A stretch of DNA of 64,000 nt. Source: Legionella fallonii LLAP-10 (GTDB taxonomy: Bacteria; Pseudomonadota; Gammaproteobacteria; Legionellales; Legionellaceae). The position numbers were made by a program, and so were the translations under genes. How positions within the stretch are numbered: position 1 is the first letter of the stretch; every line of letters starts with the position of its first letter. This document shows, piece by piece, positions 28,180-36,415 of the stretch. The stretch lies in NCBI RefSeq assembly GCF_000953135.1, contig NZ_LN614827.1, positions 370,001 through 434,000 of the forward strand, read 5' to 3'. The notes below the pieces were generated by a model. That model ran no database searches, had not been told where the DNA came from, and was given only the letters and a program-made list of their open reading frames with translations.

Positions 28180-29529
28180 CTAAATACTGGTTGGTTTTTG
28201 ATACTGTACAGTAAAAACGGGTCTCTCAAATTCTAACGAGGAAATAGTATATTGATTCTCCTTTTCCCTATAGAGTTTGGTTAGAAATTTAATATTAATC
28301 AATACTATGGTTGCTAAAAGGATAATAATGATACTTGGAGAGCTTGGCATTTGCGTTGTTCTTGCTAAATAATCTGAAACTAACGGAGGAAGTCCCGCTG
28401 CAAGACTTGCTGCTGTAGAATAGACTATGGACAAAGCGGTACAGCGGATTTGTAAGGGAAACAATTCTGTTAATAAGACTGTAGCGACACTGTAATAGCA
28501 AGCACAAGGAATAGAGATCGCTAATTGCATTAAAATAAAATAAGTTGCATTACCATAATTAATCACATGCATAAATGGATAAGCCAGAATCAACAAGCCA
28601 CTACTGGCAAAAGTTAGCATTTTAAGTCTATCTTGTTTGTCTGAAAGCCAACCAAATAGGGGGATAAGTAAGGTAACAAATAATAAAGACAATGTATTGG
28701 AAGCCATAATCAGTGAGCGAGAAATATGAGCATATTGAATGGCATGTAGCGGGATATAGAGATAAAAAAAGAAACCTGTGGTAACTGATAAAAAACTAGA
28801 GAAAAATGCAAAATGAAACATAAAGGGATGTTTTTTGACAAAATGTAATGATTGTCTGTAAATATCTAAAGTTGATGGTTTTTCCCTATTAGAATAATAA
28901 ATAATATAAGCCAGACTTTCAGGCATTTTGGCTCGGATATAAAATCCAATACCAGTCGTTATCAAGGCAAATAAGAACGGAATGCGCCAAAGATTGACAT
29001 ACTCCGGGTGACGATTGGAATAATAACGAACTCCCTCGACTATGATGCATGCGATTAAATAACCTGCTTTTACCCCGACTGAAGACCAGCACCCTCTAAA
29101 GCCCCTTTTTTTTTCATCACCACTTTCCACAAGTAATGAAGAGGAGTTTAGAAATTCAGAGCCTAAAGCCATGCTTTGGATAATTCTTAAAGTGAGTAAA
29201 AAAGCTGCAGCAAGTAAACCTATGCGGTCATATCCAGGAATGACTCCAATTAAAGAAGTGGATACTCCCATGATAACAATTGATGCCATAAGAACATTTT
29301 TGCGGCCGTACAAGTCTGAAAGTAAACCTAAGATGAAAGCACCAATTGGTTTTGCTAAATAGGCGATAAAAATGAGAGATAACATGACGGTAGGTTTGTC
29401 TTTATTCACACCCAAAAGGACTTGAGATAATTCAGAAGACAAAAAATAACAAATGGACATATCATAGGCTTCTACGATATTTCCCATAAGCCCGCCTAGT
29501 ATCGCTTTATTCTGATGTTTCATATTCAC
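28180..29529 (-). CDS. MFS transporter, metabolite:proton symporter (MHS) type
   Basis: A 12-helix major facilitator of 449 aa. The start GNIVEAYDMSICYFL and the loop 2-3 motif LLSDLYGRKNVLMAS are typical of MHS-family symporters (ProP, citrate and related carriers). GSEFLNSSSLLVES follows helix 4, and GWLSDKQDRLK is the second-half copy of the signature loop. The upstream 187-aa gene overlaps its start by 23 bp, so the two are coupled. By context it may export or import the product of the divergent biosynthetic genes. That is inference. Confidence 0.9.
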   Translation of the reverse strand: MNMKHQNKAILGGLMGNIVEAYDMSICYFLSSELSQVLLGVNKDKPTVMLSLIFIAYLAKPIGAFILGLLSDLYGRKNVLMASIVIMGVSTSLIGVIPGYDRIGLLAAAFLLTLRIIQSMALGSEFLNSSSLLVESGDEKKRGFRGCWSSVGVKAGYLIACIIVEGVRYYSNRHPEYVNLWRIPFLFALITTGIGFYIRAKMPESLAYIIYYSNREKPSTLDIYRQSLHFVKKHPFMFHFAFFSSFLSVTTGFFFYLYIPLHAIQYAHISRSLIMASNTLSLLFVTLLIPLFGWLSDKQDRLKMLTFASSGLLILAYPFMHVINYGNATYFILMQLAISIPCACYYSVATVLLTELFPLQIRCTALSIVYSTAASLAAGLPPLVSDYLARTTQMPSSPSIIIILLATIVLINIKFLTKLYREKENQYTISSLEFERPVFTVQYQKPTSI

Positions 29530-30070
29530 CTTGTTTCGAGGACACGTGAGAAGCTAACCTGTCACAATGATTAAATAGAGGGTTTAATATATTGGAACAA
29601 TATTGTCCTATTTTATAAAAGTCTTCTCGTTTATTAGAGAATAATTCGTGTGTATGTGCACATGATTTGCGGCTTGCCAGAGAGTAAACCACATAATGTT
29701 GATCTATTTTTGCTGCAAGAGATAAACCTATTGGAAAAGCGTGTTTGATTTGCTTGAGGTAATAAAGCTCATCGTACCTGTCTTGGTCATATAAAGTTTG
29801 CCAATAGGCTTGGCTGCATAGAGTAAACCATAAGGGATTATAGGATTGGTCATAACGCCACAGTGGACTACTGAATAAATTAAATTCCATTGCTGGAGTC
29901 GAGGAAAACGTAATTATCTGATTGTTTCCACTGATACGTGTTAAAGCGATATGGTGAATTTCATGTATTCCTAATACATCCCTAAATACAGTGGAGACTT
30001 TATTTTTAAAAGCAAAAAGGATTTCTAAAAAGTGTGGGTGCGGTACTAAATCATTACGGCTATTGTCCAT
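29507..30070 (-). CDS. Unrecognised 187-aa protein, possibly a ligand-sensing domain
   Basis: A soluble 187-aa protein with no signal peptide, membrane helix or helix-turn-helix. Aromatic and His residues are frequent (PLWRYDQSYNPLWF, RYDELYYLKQIKHAFPIGLSLAA). The mixed alpha/beta look and the central GLSLAAKIDQHYVVYSLAS strand pattern recall the ligand-binding half of LuxR-type or PAS/GAF sensor proteins, but this is only an impression. It sits between the XRE regulator (14 bp after it) and the MFS gene (23-bp overlap), so the three form one leftward unit. Confidence 0.75.
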   Translation of the reverse strand: MDNSRNDLVPHPHFLEILFAFKNKVSTVFRDVLGIHEIHHIALTRISGNNQIITFSSTPAMEFNLFSSPLWRYDQSYNPLWFTLCSQAYWQTLYDQDRYDELYYLKQIKHAFPIGLSLAAKIDQHYVVYSLASRKSCAHTHELFSNKREDFYKIGQYCSNILNPLFNHCDRLASHVSSKQGEYETSE

Positions 30071-30084
30071 GACTTGTTCTTATC

Positions 30085-30570
30085 CTACATTCCTTGCGGA
30101 TGGCTAAAATGCTTCACTGAAGATAAAGCTAGATCTATAATTTTTTTAGATTGCTCTTCATTGGCATTGATTAGACTAATATCGTTAATCAACTCCATCA
30201 AAAAATTAGGTATCTCTTGTTTTTCCAGATCGCCATTATATAGACATGCTGCTCTGGTGAAAATATAGTGAAGTAAATTTTTGCTTATCGTTATCTTATT
30301 TTGCGCGATACCTTGATCATTATGGGCATCGCCGAATAGCAGCCAACCAGGAGAAACCTGTAGTTTCTCTGCAATTTCCATGAGCTTTACTGGTTCAGGT
30401 ATCGCTTCTCCGCGCAGATACTTTCGACATATCTGAACCGAATACCCCGTTATCTCTGCTAACTTATGAATGCAAACTCCCGAAGTGGAGCGTTGCGAAT
30501 TGAATCCTACAGCAATCATGGCATCACGAAGACGATAAGCAAACTGTTTGGTTAAGTTGACTTTTTCCAT
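30085..30570 (-). CDS. XRE-family transcriptional regulator with C-terminal helical domain
   Basis: ATG 30570 gives 161 aa starting MEKVNLTKQFAYRLRDAM. The N-terminal half has a Cro/CI-type helix-turn-helix: IHKLAEITGYSVQICRKYLRGEAIP, then LMEIAEKLQVSPGWLLFGD, the phrase common in repressors of this type. Residues about 95-161 are an uncharacterised helical tail. A longer frame from 30636 would run through its own promoter, so I reject that start. It is divergent from the ligase operon, and the TTGGAAA boxes between the two are its likely operators. No clear Shine-Dalgarno precedes the ATG. Confidence 0.87.
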   Translation of the reverse strand: MEKVNLTKQFAYRLRDAMIAVGFNSQRSTSGVCIHKLAEITGYSVQICRKYLRGEAIPEPVKLMEIAEKLQVSPGWLLFGDAHNDQGIAQNKITISKNLLHYIFTRAACLYNGDLEKQEIPNFLMELINDISLINANEEQSKKIIDLALSSVKHFSHPQGM

Positions 30571-30607
30571 GAGGATACAAACGACCTGAATACTGAGAAC
30601 TAGGTAA

Positions 30608-30636
30608 AGTGTAACAAAGGGAAGGCCAACCTGCAA
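30608..30636 (-). promoter_or_regulatory. Predicted sigma-70 promoter for the XRE regulator operon
   Basis: On the minus strand, TTGCAG (30631-30636) and TACACT (30608-30613) are separated by 17 bp. Start of transcription would fall about 30 nt before the regulator ATG. Confidence 0.55.
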
Positions 30637-30648
30637 ATTAGGATATCA

Positions 30649-30696
30649 TTGGAAACTTTGAGTTTCGTTTGGAAATTAAATGTTGACATTGGAAAC
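30649..30696 (+). promoter_or_regulatory. Three TTGGAAA boxes at exact 20-bp spacing, predicted operators
   Basis: TTGGAAAC at 30649, TTGGAAAT at 30669 and TTGGAAAC at 30689 are direct repeats two helical turns apart. Box 1 continues into the palindrome GAAACT-TTG-AGTTTC (30652-30666), and box 3 lies within ATTGG-AAA-CCAAT (30688-30700). Box 3 sits in the spacer of the rightward promoter, and box 1 is just upstream of the leftward promoter. They are the natural target of the adjacent XRE protein, but binding is inferred. Confidence 0.65.
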
Positions 30697-30710
30697 CAAT
30701 CGATTATAAT
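30683..30710 (+). promoter_or_regulatory. Predicted strong sigma-70 promoter reading toward the ligase operon
   Basis: Consensus TTGACA (30683-30688) and consensus TATAAT (30705-30710) are 16 bp apart. An operator box overlaps the spacer, which would let the regulator repress it. Confidence 0.75.
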
Positions 30711-30777
30711 CTCCTGCGAAACGAAGGAAAAAGTTTCTAAAGTCCAAACAAACAAACAAGGAAGGAAGTGATACACG

Positions 30778-30825
30778 ATGGAACAAGTATCACTTAAAAG
30801 TCCAAAACAGAGGAAAGTGGCGTAA
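30778..30825 (+). CDS. Possible 15-aa leader peptide
   Basis: ATG through TAA encodes MEQVSLKSPKQRKVA. The start codon is in the loop of a 9-bp hairpin and a GGAAGG motif lies about 12 nt upstream. The peptide is basic and has no run of one amino acid, so classical amino-acid attenuation is not indicated. It may not be translated. Confidence 0.3.
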   Translation: MEQVSLKSPKQRKVA

Positions 30826-30853
30826 CCGTAGTAAGCCAACCTCGCACCAATTG

Positions 30854-30889
30854 GGTCTGAATAGAATCCCCTCTATTCAGACCTTTCTT
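30854..30889 (+). terminator. Intrinsic terminator upstream of the ligase gene
   Basis: A perfect 11-bp stem GGTCTGAATAG/CTATTCAGACC around an 8-nt loop is followed by TTTCTT. It lies 157 bp before the ligase start, so it either ends a small RNA or attenuates read-through into the operon. Confidence 0.85.
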
Positions 30890-31045
30890 CCCGCAATAGT
30901 ATTCATGTGTGAAATATTATTGTGCAAATGCTAGCTAAATGAAATCATTGTCCTATAATTAACCAGTAATGGAATAAGTCAAATAAACCAGGATAAAGAA
31001 GGGATACCCTGGAATGGTTCACAATTGACTTAGAAGGAAATACCA

Positions 31046-33982
31046 ATGAGTATTGCTGAGAATAAAACTATTCCTACTCTTACACGACTTATAGACATAC
31101 GAGCATCCGAACTTCCCGACCAGGTGGCATTTAAATTCTACGATGCGAAATCAGGAATTTTACAAACATTGACTTACAAGGAACTGAGGGATAAAGCACT
31201 TGCAGTTGCGGGACTATTACAGAAGACAATTAAACCTGGCGATAGGGTGTTGTTGGTATATCCTCCTGGTTTTGAATTAATCATTGCCATGTTCGCCTGT
31301 ATGTATGTAGGAGGAGTATGTATATTAACCTACCCTCCATTGAATGATAAATTTGTGCAAAAAATACAACATATTATAGCAGACGCTAAACCACGTCTCG
31401 CTTTATGTGTGAAAGATTTCTCAGTTAAATTCAATCAGTTAAAGTTAGCAAAATCACTATTTAAAATTCCCCTCGTTCACCATCTATCAAAACGAATGCT
31501 GCACAAGGTATTTGAGTTATCCAATTGGGATGTGGATAGTCTCAAATGGGTGGTAACCGATCAATTGAAAAAAGAGACTGTCTATAATCCTATAGAGATT
31601 GAGCCCGAACAGGTGGTTTTATTTCAATACAGTTCTGGCTCAACAAGTCAGCCTAAGGGGATTATGCTAACACATCAAAATTTAATGCATAATCTTGAGG
31701 CTATACATGCGGGTATGTGTGGTAGCCAATCTGACCTGGTTGCCTGTTTCTGGTTGCCGCCATATCATGATATGGGCTTGATTGGAGGTATCTTTTCTCC
31801 AATTTTTGCCAGGAGCCCATCTATTCTATTTTCCCCTATGGACTTTCTACGAAGACCTCTATCCTGGTTAGAAATGATTACCAAGCATAAAGTAACGATC
31901 ACGGGGGGACCCAATTTTGCTTATGAATACTGCGTCAATAGAATTACCCCTGAACAGAAAAAATCACTGGATTTGAGCTCTTGGAAAATTGCATTTTGTG
32001 GTGCTGAACCTATACATGCGGACACAATAGAAAAATTTTATGAGTATTTTAAGGAGTGTGGGTTAAGCCATGAAGCCTTTTGCCCCTGCTATGGTCTAGC
32101 TGAGTCTACTGTTTTTGTTAGCGCGGTTGGACCAAGTCAGAATTACTTATCAGGCTCTTTTTCTAATACTTCATTAAAGAAACGAGAAGTGGATCATATT
32201 GCTTTAAACGATAAAGATGCAAAATTATTAGTGGGTGTTGGTAGGCCGTCGTTTAATGTAAAAATTGCAGATCCAGACAATTTTCAGCTTTTAGCTGAAA
32301 ATAAAGTAGGCGAAATTTGGATAGAGCATAATAAGAGCATTGCACAAGGGTACTGGAACCAACCTGAGTTAACAAAGGAGGTGTTTCAGGCGAAATTAGC
32401 CGATGATCATTCTAATGCATCTTATCTAAGAACAGGGGATTTAGGATTTATTCATCAGAACCAACTATTTATTTGTGGTCGAATTAAGGATTTGATCATT
32501 ATTCATGGTGCAAATTTTTATCCTCAAGATTTAGAGTTAACTGTTTCTTATGCGCATTCAGCCGTAAGAGCGGGATGTGTTGCGGCGTTCAGTATGGAAG
32601 TTGAATATGAAGAAAAATTGGCCATAGTATGTGAGGTGAATGAGTTTCATGACTATGACTCAGTAATTCACTCCATTACCCAATCAATTGCTAGAGATCA
32701 TCAGCTTGCAGTACATACTATTGCGTTGATAAAACCTAGAGAACTACCAAAAACTACTAGCGGAAAAATTCAAAGAAGACTATGTAGAGAACTATTATGC
32801 AAACGTGATTTGCCAATAGTGAAGTTATGGTTTGTCGATCAAATAACAAATGATAAACATATTGTACCTGGATCTGATGAAATGCAGCTTGTGCAAGCGA
32901 ATGAATTAAGAGCTTGGTTAATTAATAAAATCGCAGTTCGCTCTCAAATAAAACCAGAGTCTGTTGATTGTAACCAGGCTTTTACTGAATTTGGCATTGA
33001 TTCCCTTGAACTGGTAGGCATAGTTGATGAGTTAGAGAAATTTCTGAATAAAAAAATAGACTTAGGCCTATTTTGGGATTTTCCAACGATCAATATGATA
33101 GCCGATTACTTTGCTACTGCCCCAGGTTCAATTTCAGTACAAAAGATAAATAATCAATTTAGCAATGGTGTTGGGGAAAAAGGAGTATTTAAGAAGGCAG
33201 GAAAAACAGGAATCCTTATCATTCATGGTTTTAGTGGGACCCCGGGCGAGGTTCTCGAGTTTGGTAATCAACTATGGAAGGAAAATATTACCATTGCAAT
33301 ACCACAATTAGCAGGGCATTGCTCTTCTGAGAAGGATTTAAAATTATCGAATCGTCATGATTGGTATGAGTCGGTAGAAAAAGCATACAACCTACTTGCA
33401 GAGCATTGCGATCAGATCTATGTCGCCGGCCTTTCTGTGGGAGGACTGCTTGCTCTTAAATTAGCCGCAGAGAAGAAAGAGAAATTAGTTGGAGTGATCT
33501 TGTTGAGTCTTGTATTTTTTTATGATGGCTGGAATATGTCAAAATTAAAAATAAATCTCTTAATGCCTTTTATAATACATACACCCTTACGATTTTTAAC
33601 AGCATTTAAAGAACGCTCTCCCTATGGAATTAAAGATGAGCGAGTAAGGCAATCTATTGAGTTGATTATGAAAAATCAACGAAGCAATGCCTCAGAGCAA
33701 ATTGGAATTATGAAAATATCTGGTTCAAGCTTAAAAGAAGTAAATAATTTGATACGAGATACAAAACGTTTGTTACCGCATATTCATTGTCCGGCGTTAA
33801 TTATTCATTCATTAGAAGATGATATGGCAAGCATTAAAAATGTGGAGTTCTTACAAAGGAAAATTGGAACGAAGCAAATTAAATTATGTTATCTGAACGA
33901 TTGCTATCACGTCATTACTTTAGATAAAAAGAAAAACGAAGTGGCGGCTCATGTTCTCCATTTTTTAGTAGCCAATAAATAG
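31046..33982 (+). CDS. Trifunctional fusion: fatty-acyl-AMP ligase, acyl carrier protein, alpha/beta hydrolase
   Basis: The 978-aa product starts 7 nt after AAGGAA. Residues 1-585 are an adenylate-forming enzyme of the FAAL/FadD32 kind: the P-loop SSGSTSQPKGIMLTHQN begins near 196, followed by LPPYHDMGLIGG, YGLAESTVF, and RTGDLGF; the catalytic Lys is in TTSGKIQRR. Residues about 620-700 are a carrier protein with phosphopantetheine Ser653 in GIDSLELVG. Residues 725-978 are an Est30-like alpha/beta hydrolase with S797 in GLSVGG, an acid at D925 or D926, and H955. So one chain could activate a fatty acid, load it on its own carrier, and release or transfer it. It leads the rightward operon. 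The actual acyl chain and acceptor are unknown. Confidence 0.9.
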   Translation: MSIAENKTIPTLTRLIDIRASELPDQVAFKFYDAKSGILQTLTYKELRDKALAVAGLLQKTIKPGDRVLLVYPPGFELIIAMFACMYVGGVCILTYPPLNDKFVQKIQHIIADAKPRLALCVKDFSVKFNQLKLAKSLFKIPLVHHLSKRMLHKVFELSNWDVDSLKWVVTDQLKKETVYNPIEIEPEQVVLFQYSSGSTSQPKGIMLTHQNLMHNLEAIHAGMCGSQSDLVACFWLPPYHDMGLIGGIFSPIFARSPSILFSPMDFLRRPLSWLEMITKHKVTITGGPNFAYEYCVNRITPEQKKSLDLSSWKIAFCGAEPIHADTIEKFYEYFKECGLSHEAFCPCYGLAESTVFVSAVGPSQNYLSGSFSNTSLKKREVDHIALNDKDAKLLVGVGRPSFNVKIADPDNFQLLAENKVGEIWIEHNKSIAQGYWNQPELTKEVFQAKLADDHSNASYLRTGDLGFIHQNQLFICGRIKDLIIIHGANFYPQDLELTVSYAHSAVRAGCVAAFSMEVEYEEKLAIVCEVNEFHDYDSVIHSITQSIARDHQLAVHTIALIKPRELPKTTSGKIQRRLCRELLCKRDLPIVKLWFVDQITNDKHIVPGSDEMQLVQANELRAWLINKIAVRSQIKPESVDCNQAFTEFGIDSLELVGIVDELEKFLNKKIDLGLFWDFPTINMIADYFATAPGSISVQKINNQFSNGVGEKGVFKKAGKTGILIIHGFSGTPGEVLEFGNQLWKENITIAIPQLAGHCSSEKDLKLSNRHDWYESVEKAYNLLAEHCDQIYVAGLSVGGLLALKLAAEKKEKLVGVILLSLVFFYDGWNMSKLKINLLMPFIIHTPLRFLTAFKERSPYGIKDERVRQSIELIMKNQRSNASEQIGIMKISGSSLKEVNNLIRDTKRLLPHIHCPALIIHSLEDDMASIKNVEFLQRKIGTKQIKLCYLNDCYHVITLDKKKNEVAAHVLHFLVANK

Positions 33983-34015
33983 CTGGTTTGGCGACAGTAG
34001 AGGGGTAAATTGATT

Positions 34016-34672
34016 ATGTTATTTATTGTGGACTTTGATGGAACTATTTCAATTAACGATACTATTGATGTTCTATTAGAGTCATTTGCCTCTAAAGAAT
34101 ATTTATCTATTGAACAGCGCTGGAAAAATAATGAAATAGGTTCTATGGAGTGCATGAAATTACAATTTGAGCTAATTGAAGTAAAAGAAGACACACTAAA
34201 AAGCTTCCTTGACCATGTAGATATCGATTATTCCTTTATTAACTTTTGCCATTACGCTGTAAAATTGGGAACAATAGCTATTGCTAGCGACGGGATTGAT
34301 TATCCAATTTATAAAATGCTGGAACAGCATAAGATCAATAACATACCTGTATTTGCAAATAAGATGCATCTTACAGAGGATGGGGTCTCCATTTCTTTTC
34401 CCTATGCTTCTAAATGCAAAAAAAGATCTGGTTGTTGCAAATGTGTTGTTAGTCAACGCCTCTGTTATAACGAAGAAGAGAAGATCATTTTGATTGGTAA
34501 TGGCCAATCAGACACCTGTCTGGCTGAGCGGGCAGATTTTGTATTTGCCAAGGACTCGCTCAAAGACTATTGCATGAGCAAACATATTCCGTTTTGTGAA
34601 TTTAGCAGTTTCCAAGACATTATTGCAGTAATGAAACAATGGGAGGAAACAGGCAGTTCTGTTCTAACTTAA
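34016..34672 (+). CDS. HAD-superfamily phosphatase (MtnX/SerB-like)
   Basis: ATG 34016 lies 10 nt after AGAGGGG; a TTG six bases earlier is less likely. The 218-aa product has HAD motif I FIVDFDGTIS (nucleophile D6, acid D8), a helical cap, motif II IAIASDGI, and motif III/IV IILIGNGQSDTCLAERADFVFAK. A cysteine cluster KKRSGCCKC in the cap is typical of MtnX-like proteins. It should dephosphorylate a small metabolite. It lies 33 bp after the ligase fusion and precedes the aminotransferase, consistent with a phospho-intermediate in the pathway. Confidence 0.87.
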   Translation: MLFIVDFDGTISINDTIDVLLESFASKEYLSIEQRWKNNEIGSMECMKLQFELIEVKEDTLKSFLDHVDIDYSFINFCHYAVKLGTIAIASDGIDYPIYKMLEQHKINNIPVFANKMHLTEDGVSISFPYASKCKKRSGCCKCVVSQRLCYNEEEKIILIGNGQSDTCLAERADFVFAKDSLKDYCMSKHIPFCEFSSFQDIIAVMKQWEETGSSVLT

Positions 34673-34745
34673 ATATGCCCATAAGTCGGGCTGAAAAGAC
34701 GGTTATTAAATTATGACGGTTATTAAATTATTATGAGGTGTCACA

Positions 34746-36113
34746 ATGGATATTCCTTCACTTTTAAAAAAAGATAGTCAATATTGTTCTTTCGGCGATA
34801 CGGTGCATTATGCCAATCCACCTAAATTTTTTACTAATTGTGAGGGAAGCTATCTATATGATAATGAAAGTGTACCTTTCTTGGATTTGCAAATGTGGTA
34901 TTCCGCAGTGAACTTGGGATATAAAAATAAACAATTAAACGAGGTATTAAAACAGCAAATTGATACGTTACCACAGCTGGCCTGTCAATATCTTCATCAA
35001 GAGAAAGTCGAATTGGCTGAGGCATTATGCAAAAATATAGAGGAAAAAACGGGGCAAAAGGGAAGGGTGCATTTTAATGTAGGTGGTTCTCAAGCCATAG
35101 AAGATGCTCTTAAGATAGTACGCAATGAAACAAAAAAGAACTTAATGCTGGCTTTTATGGGGGGATACCATGGTAGAACTCTTGGTGCATCGAGCATTAC
35201 ATCAAGTTATCGCTATCGAAGACGATTTGGTCATTTCTCCGATAGAGCTTTTTTCCAGCCATTTCCCTATTGTTTTCGTTGTCCCTATGAAATGAAAAAA
35301 GAAAGCTGTAAATTATATTGTGCTAATCAATTTAAAAAACTATTCGATACAGAATATAACGCCGTTTGGGATGATAAAGCTGGTGAGGCAGAATACGGGG
35401 CATTTTTTATTGAGTTTATTCAAGGGACTGGCGGTTATGTGATTCCACCTCCTGATTATTTTCAGGAAATAGCAAAAACGTTAAAAGAGCGCAATATATT
35501 AATCGTAGCTGATGAAATTCAAATGGGTTTTTATCGAACCGGTAAATTTTGGTCTTTTGAGCACTTTGGGGTGAATCCGGATATCATCGTCTTTGGCAAA
35601 GCACTCACTAATGGTTTGAATCCTATCTCAGGAATTTGGGCGCGAGAAGATCTCATTTCACCGGAAAAATTTCCGCCAGGATCCACCCATTCCACATACT
35701 CCTCTAACCCACTAGGCACTGCTGTTGGTTTAGAGGTAATGAATTTAATGACCAATGGACCGCTTGAACATCAAGTAAATGAAATAGGTGCTTACTTTCT
35801 GGAGCAATTGAAAGGATTGAAAACCCGTTGGAAAATGATTGGTGATGTTAATGGTCTTGGCTTGGCATTACGAATTGAATTATGTGAGGAAGACGGCTAT
35901 ACCCCTAACAGAAAATTGGCGGATGCCATTTTTAATGAAGGATTAAAAGGGGATTTAGATATTGAGAATAAAAAATACGGTCTAGTATTGGATATAGGCG
36001 GATACTATAAAAATGTATTCACCCTTGCGCCTTCATTGCTGATTACCAAAGAGGAAGTTGATTTAGGTATTAGGCTTTTAGAGATCTTACTAAAGCGCTG
36101 TGGGGCTGTTTAA
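34746..36113 (+). CDS. Class III PLP-dependent aminotransferase
   Basis: The 455-aa product follows a GAGGTG ribosome binding site. It has the class III signature: NVGGSQAIEDALKIVR, GGYHGRTLGASS, IVADEIQMGFYRTGKFW with the PLP-contacting Asp, and VFGKALTNGLNPISG with the Schiff-base Lys285. HSTYSSNPLGTAVGLEVM is the usual substrate-contacting loop. An unusual insertion CFRCPYEMKKESCKLYC holds four cysteines and could bind metal. Family members act on omega-amino acids or amino-ketones. As last gene of the ligase operon it may supply or add an amino group to the lipid product. Confidence 0.9.
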   Translation: MDIPSLLKKDSQYCSFGDTVHYANPPKFFTNCEGSYLYDNESVPFLDLQMWYSAVNLGYKNKQLNEVLKQQIDTLPQLACQYLHQEKVELAEALCKNIEEKTGQKGRVHFNVGGSQAIEDALKIVRNETKKNLMLAFMGGYHGRTLGASSITSSYRYRRRFGHFSDRAFFQPFPYCFRCPYEMKKESCKLYCANQFKKLFDTEYNAVWDDKAGEAEYGAFFIEFIQGTGGYVIPPPDYFQEIAKTLKERNILIVADEIQMGFYRTGKFWSFEHFGVNPDIIVFGKALTNGLNPISGIWAREDLISPEKFPPGSTHSTYSSNPLGTAVGLEVMNLMTNGPLEHQVNEIGAYFLEQLKGLKTRWKMIGDVNGLGLALRIELCEEDGYTPNRKLADAIFNEGLKGDLDIENKKYGLVLDIGGYYKNVFTLAPSLLITKEEVDLGIRLLEILLKRCGAV

Positions 36114-36155
36114 TCGCTGGGGTGTTAGTTCCCTCAGGGAATGATCCAATTCGGG

Positions 36156-36172
36156 CGTTCGAGTAAGTATTA
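36156..36172 (+). repeat. 17-bp direct repeat, right copy
   Basis: CGTTCGAGTAAGTATTA matches the left copy at 28046-28062 at 16 of 17 positions and in the same orientation, 42 bp after the aminotransferase stop. Confidence 0.55.
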
Positions 36173-36213
36173 TTATCATGAGGAGTCAGGGCTATTACAG
36201 ATGTTATGCTACA

Positions 36214-36244
36214 TACCATTGGATTATTTGATAATCCAATGGTA
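36214..36244. terminator. 13-bp perfect hairpin after the ligase operon
   Basis: TACCATTGGATTA pairs exactly with TAATCCAATGGTA around TTTGA. It lies 100 bp after the aminotransferase and before a convergent gene. It lacks a T-tract, so it may be a terminator or part of a small palindromic element. The rest of 36114-36415 shows no supportable gene. Confidence 0.55.
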
Positions 36245-36415
36245 CAAGAATGTAATTCAATGTCATTTTCGCATAAGAATACCACCTACATCGGAACCGT
36301 TCATGTTGAGAAGGGGGATGTCTAGACACTAACTTCCTTATCCGAAACTGACGTTAATTTAATGAGAATAAAGGTTTCATTAAGAAATTATTTTAACCAA
36401 AATAAATCGTTTCGT

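Larger units (their letters stand above)
30717..30889 (+). ncRNA. Predicted short leader or small RNA with a hairpin-sequestered mini-ORF
   Basis: A discrete transcription unit of about 170 nt is bounded by the consensus promoter at 30683-30710 and the strong terminator at 30854-30889. Inside it, AAGTGATAC (30766-30774) pairs perfectly with GTATCACTT (30787-30795). The 12-nt loop contains an ATG, and the GGAAGGAAG ribosome binding site lies on the 5' flank. AAAGTCCAAA is repeated on each side of the hairpin. It could be an independent small RNA or an attenuating leader for the ligase operon. The 5' end is estimated. Confidence 0.5.

Noticed and set aside
30571..30636. Longer N-terminus for the XRE regulator starting at 30636
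   Set aside because: The extra 22 residues are not family-like and the start would lie upstream of the predicted promoter -10 element for the gene.
36141..36332. 63-codon ORF after the aminotransferase
   Set aside because: It runs through a 13-bp perfect hairpin and has no ribosome binding site.
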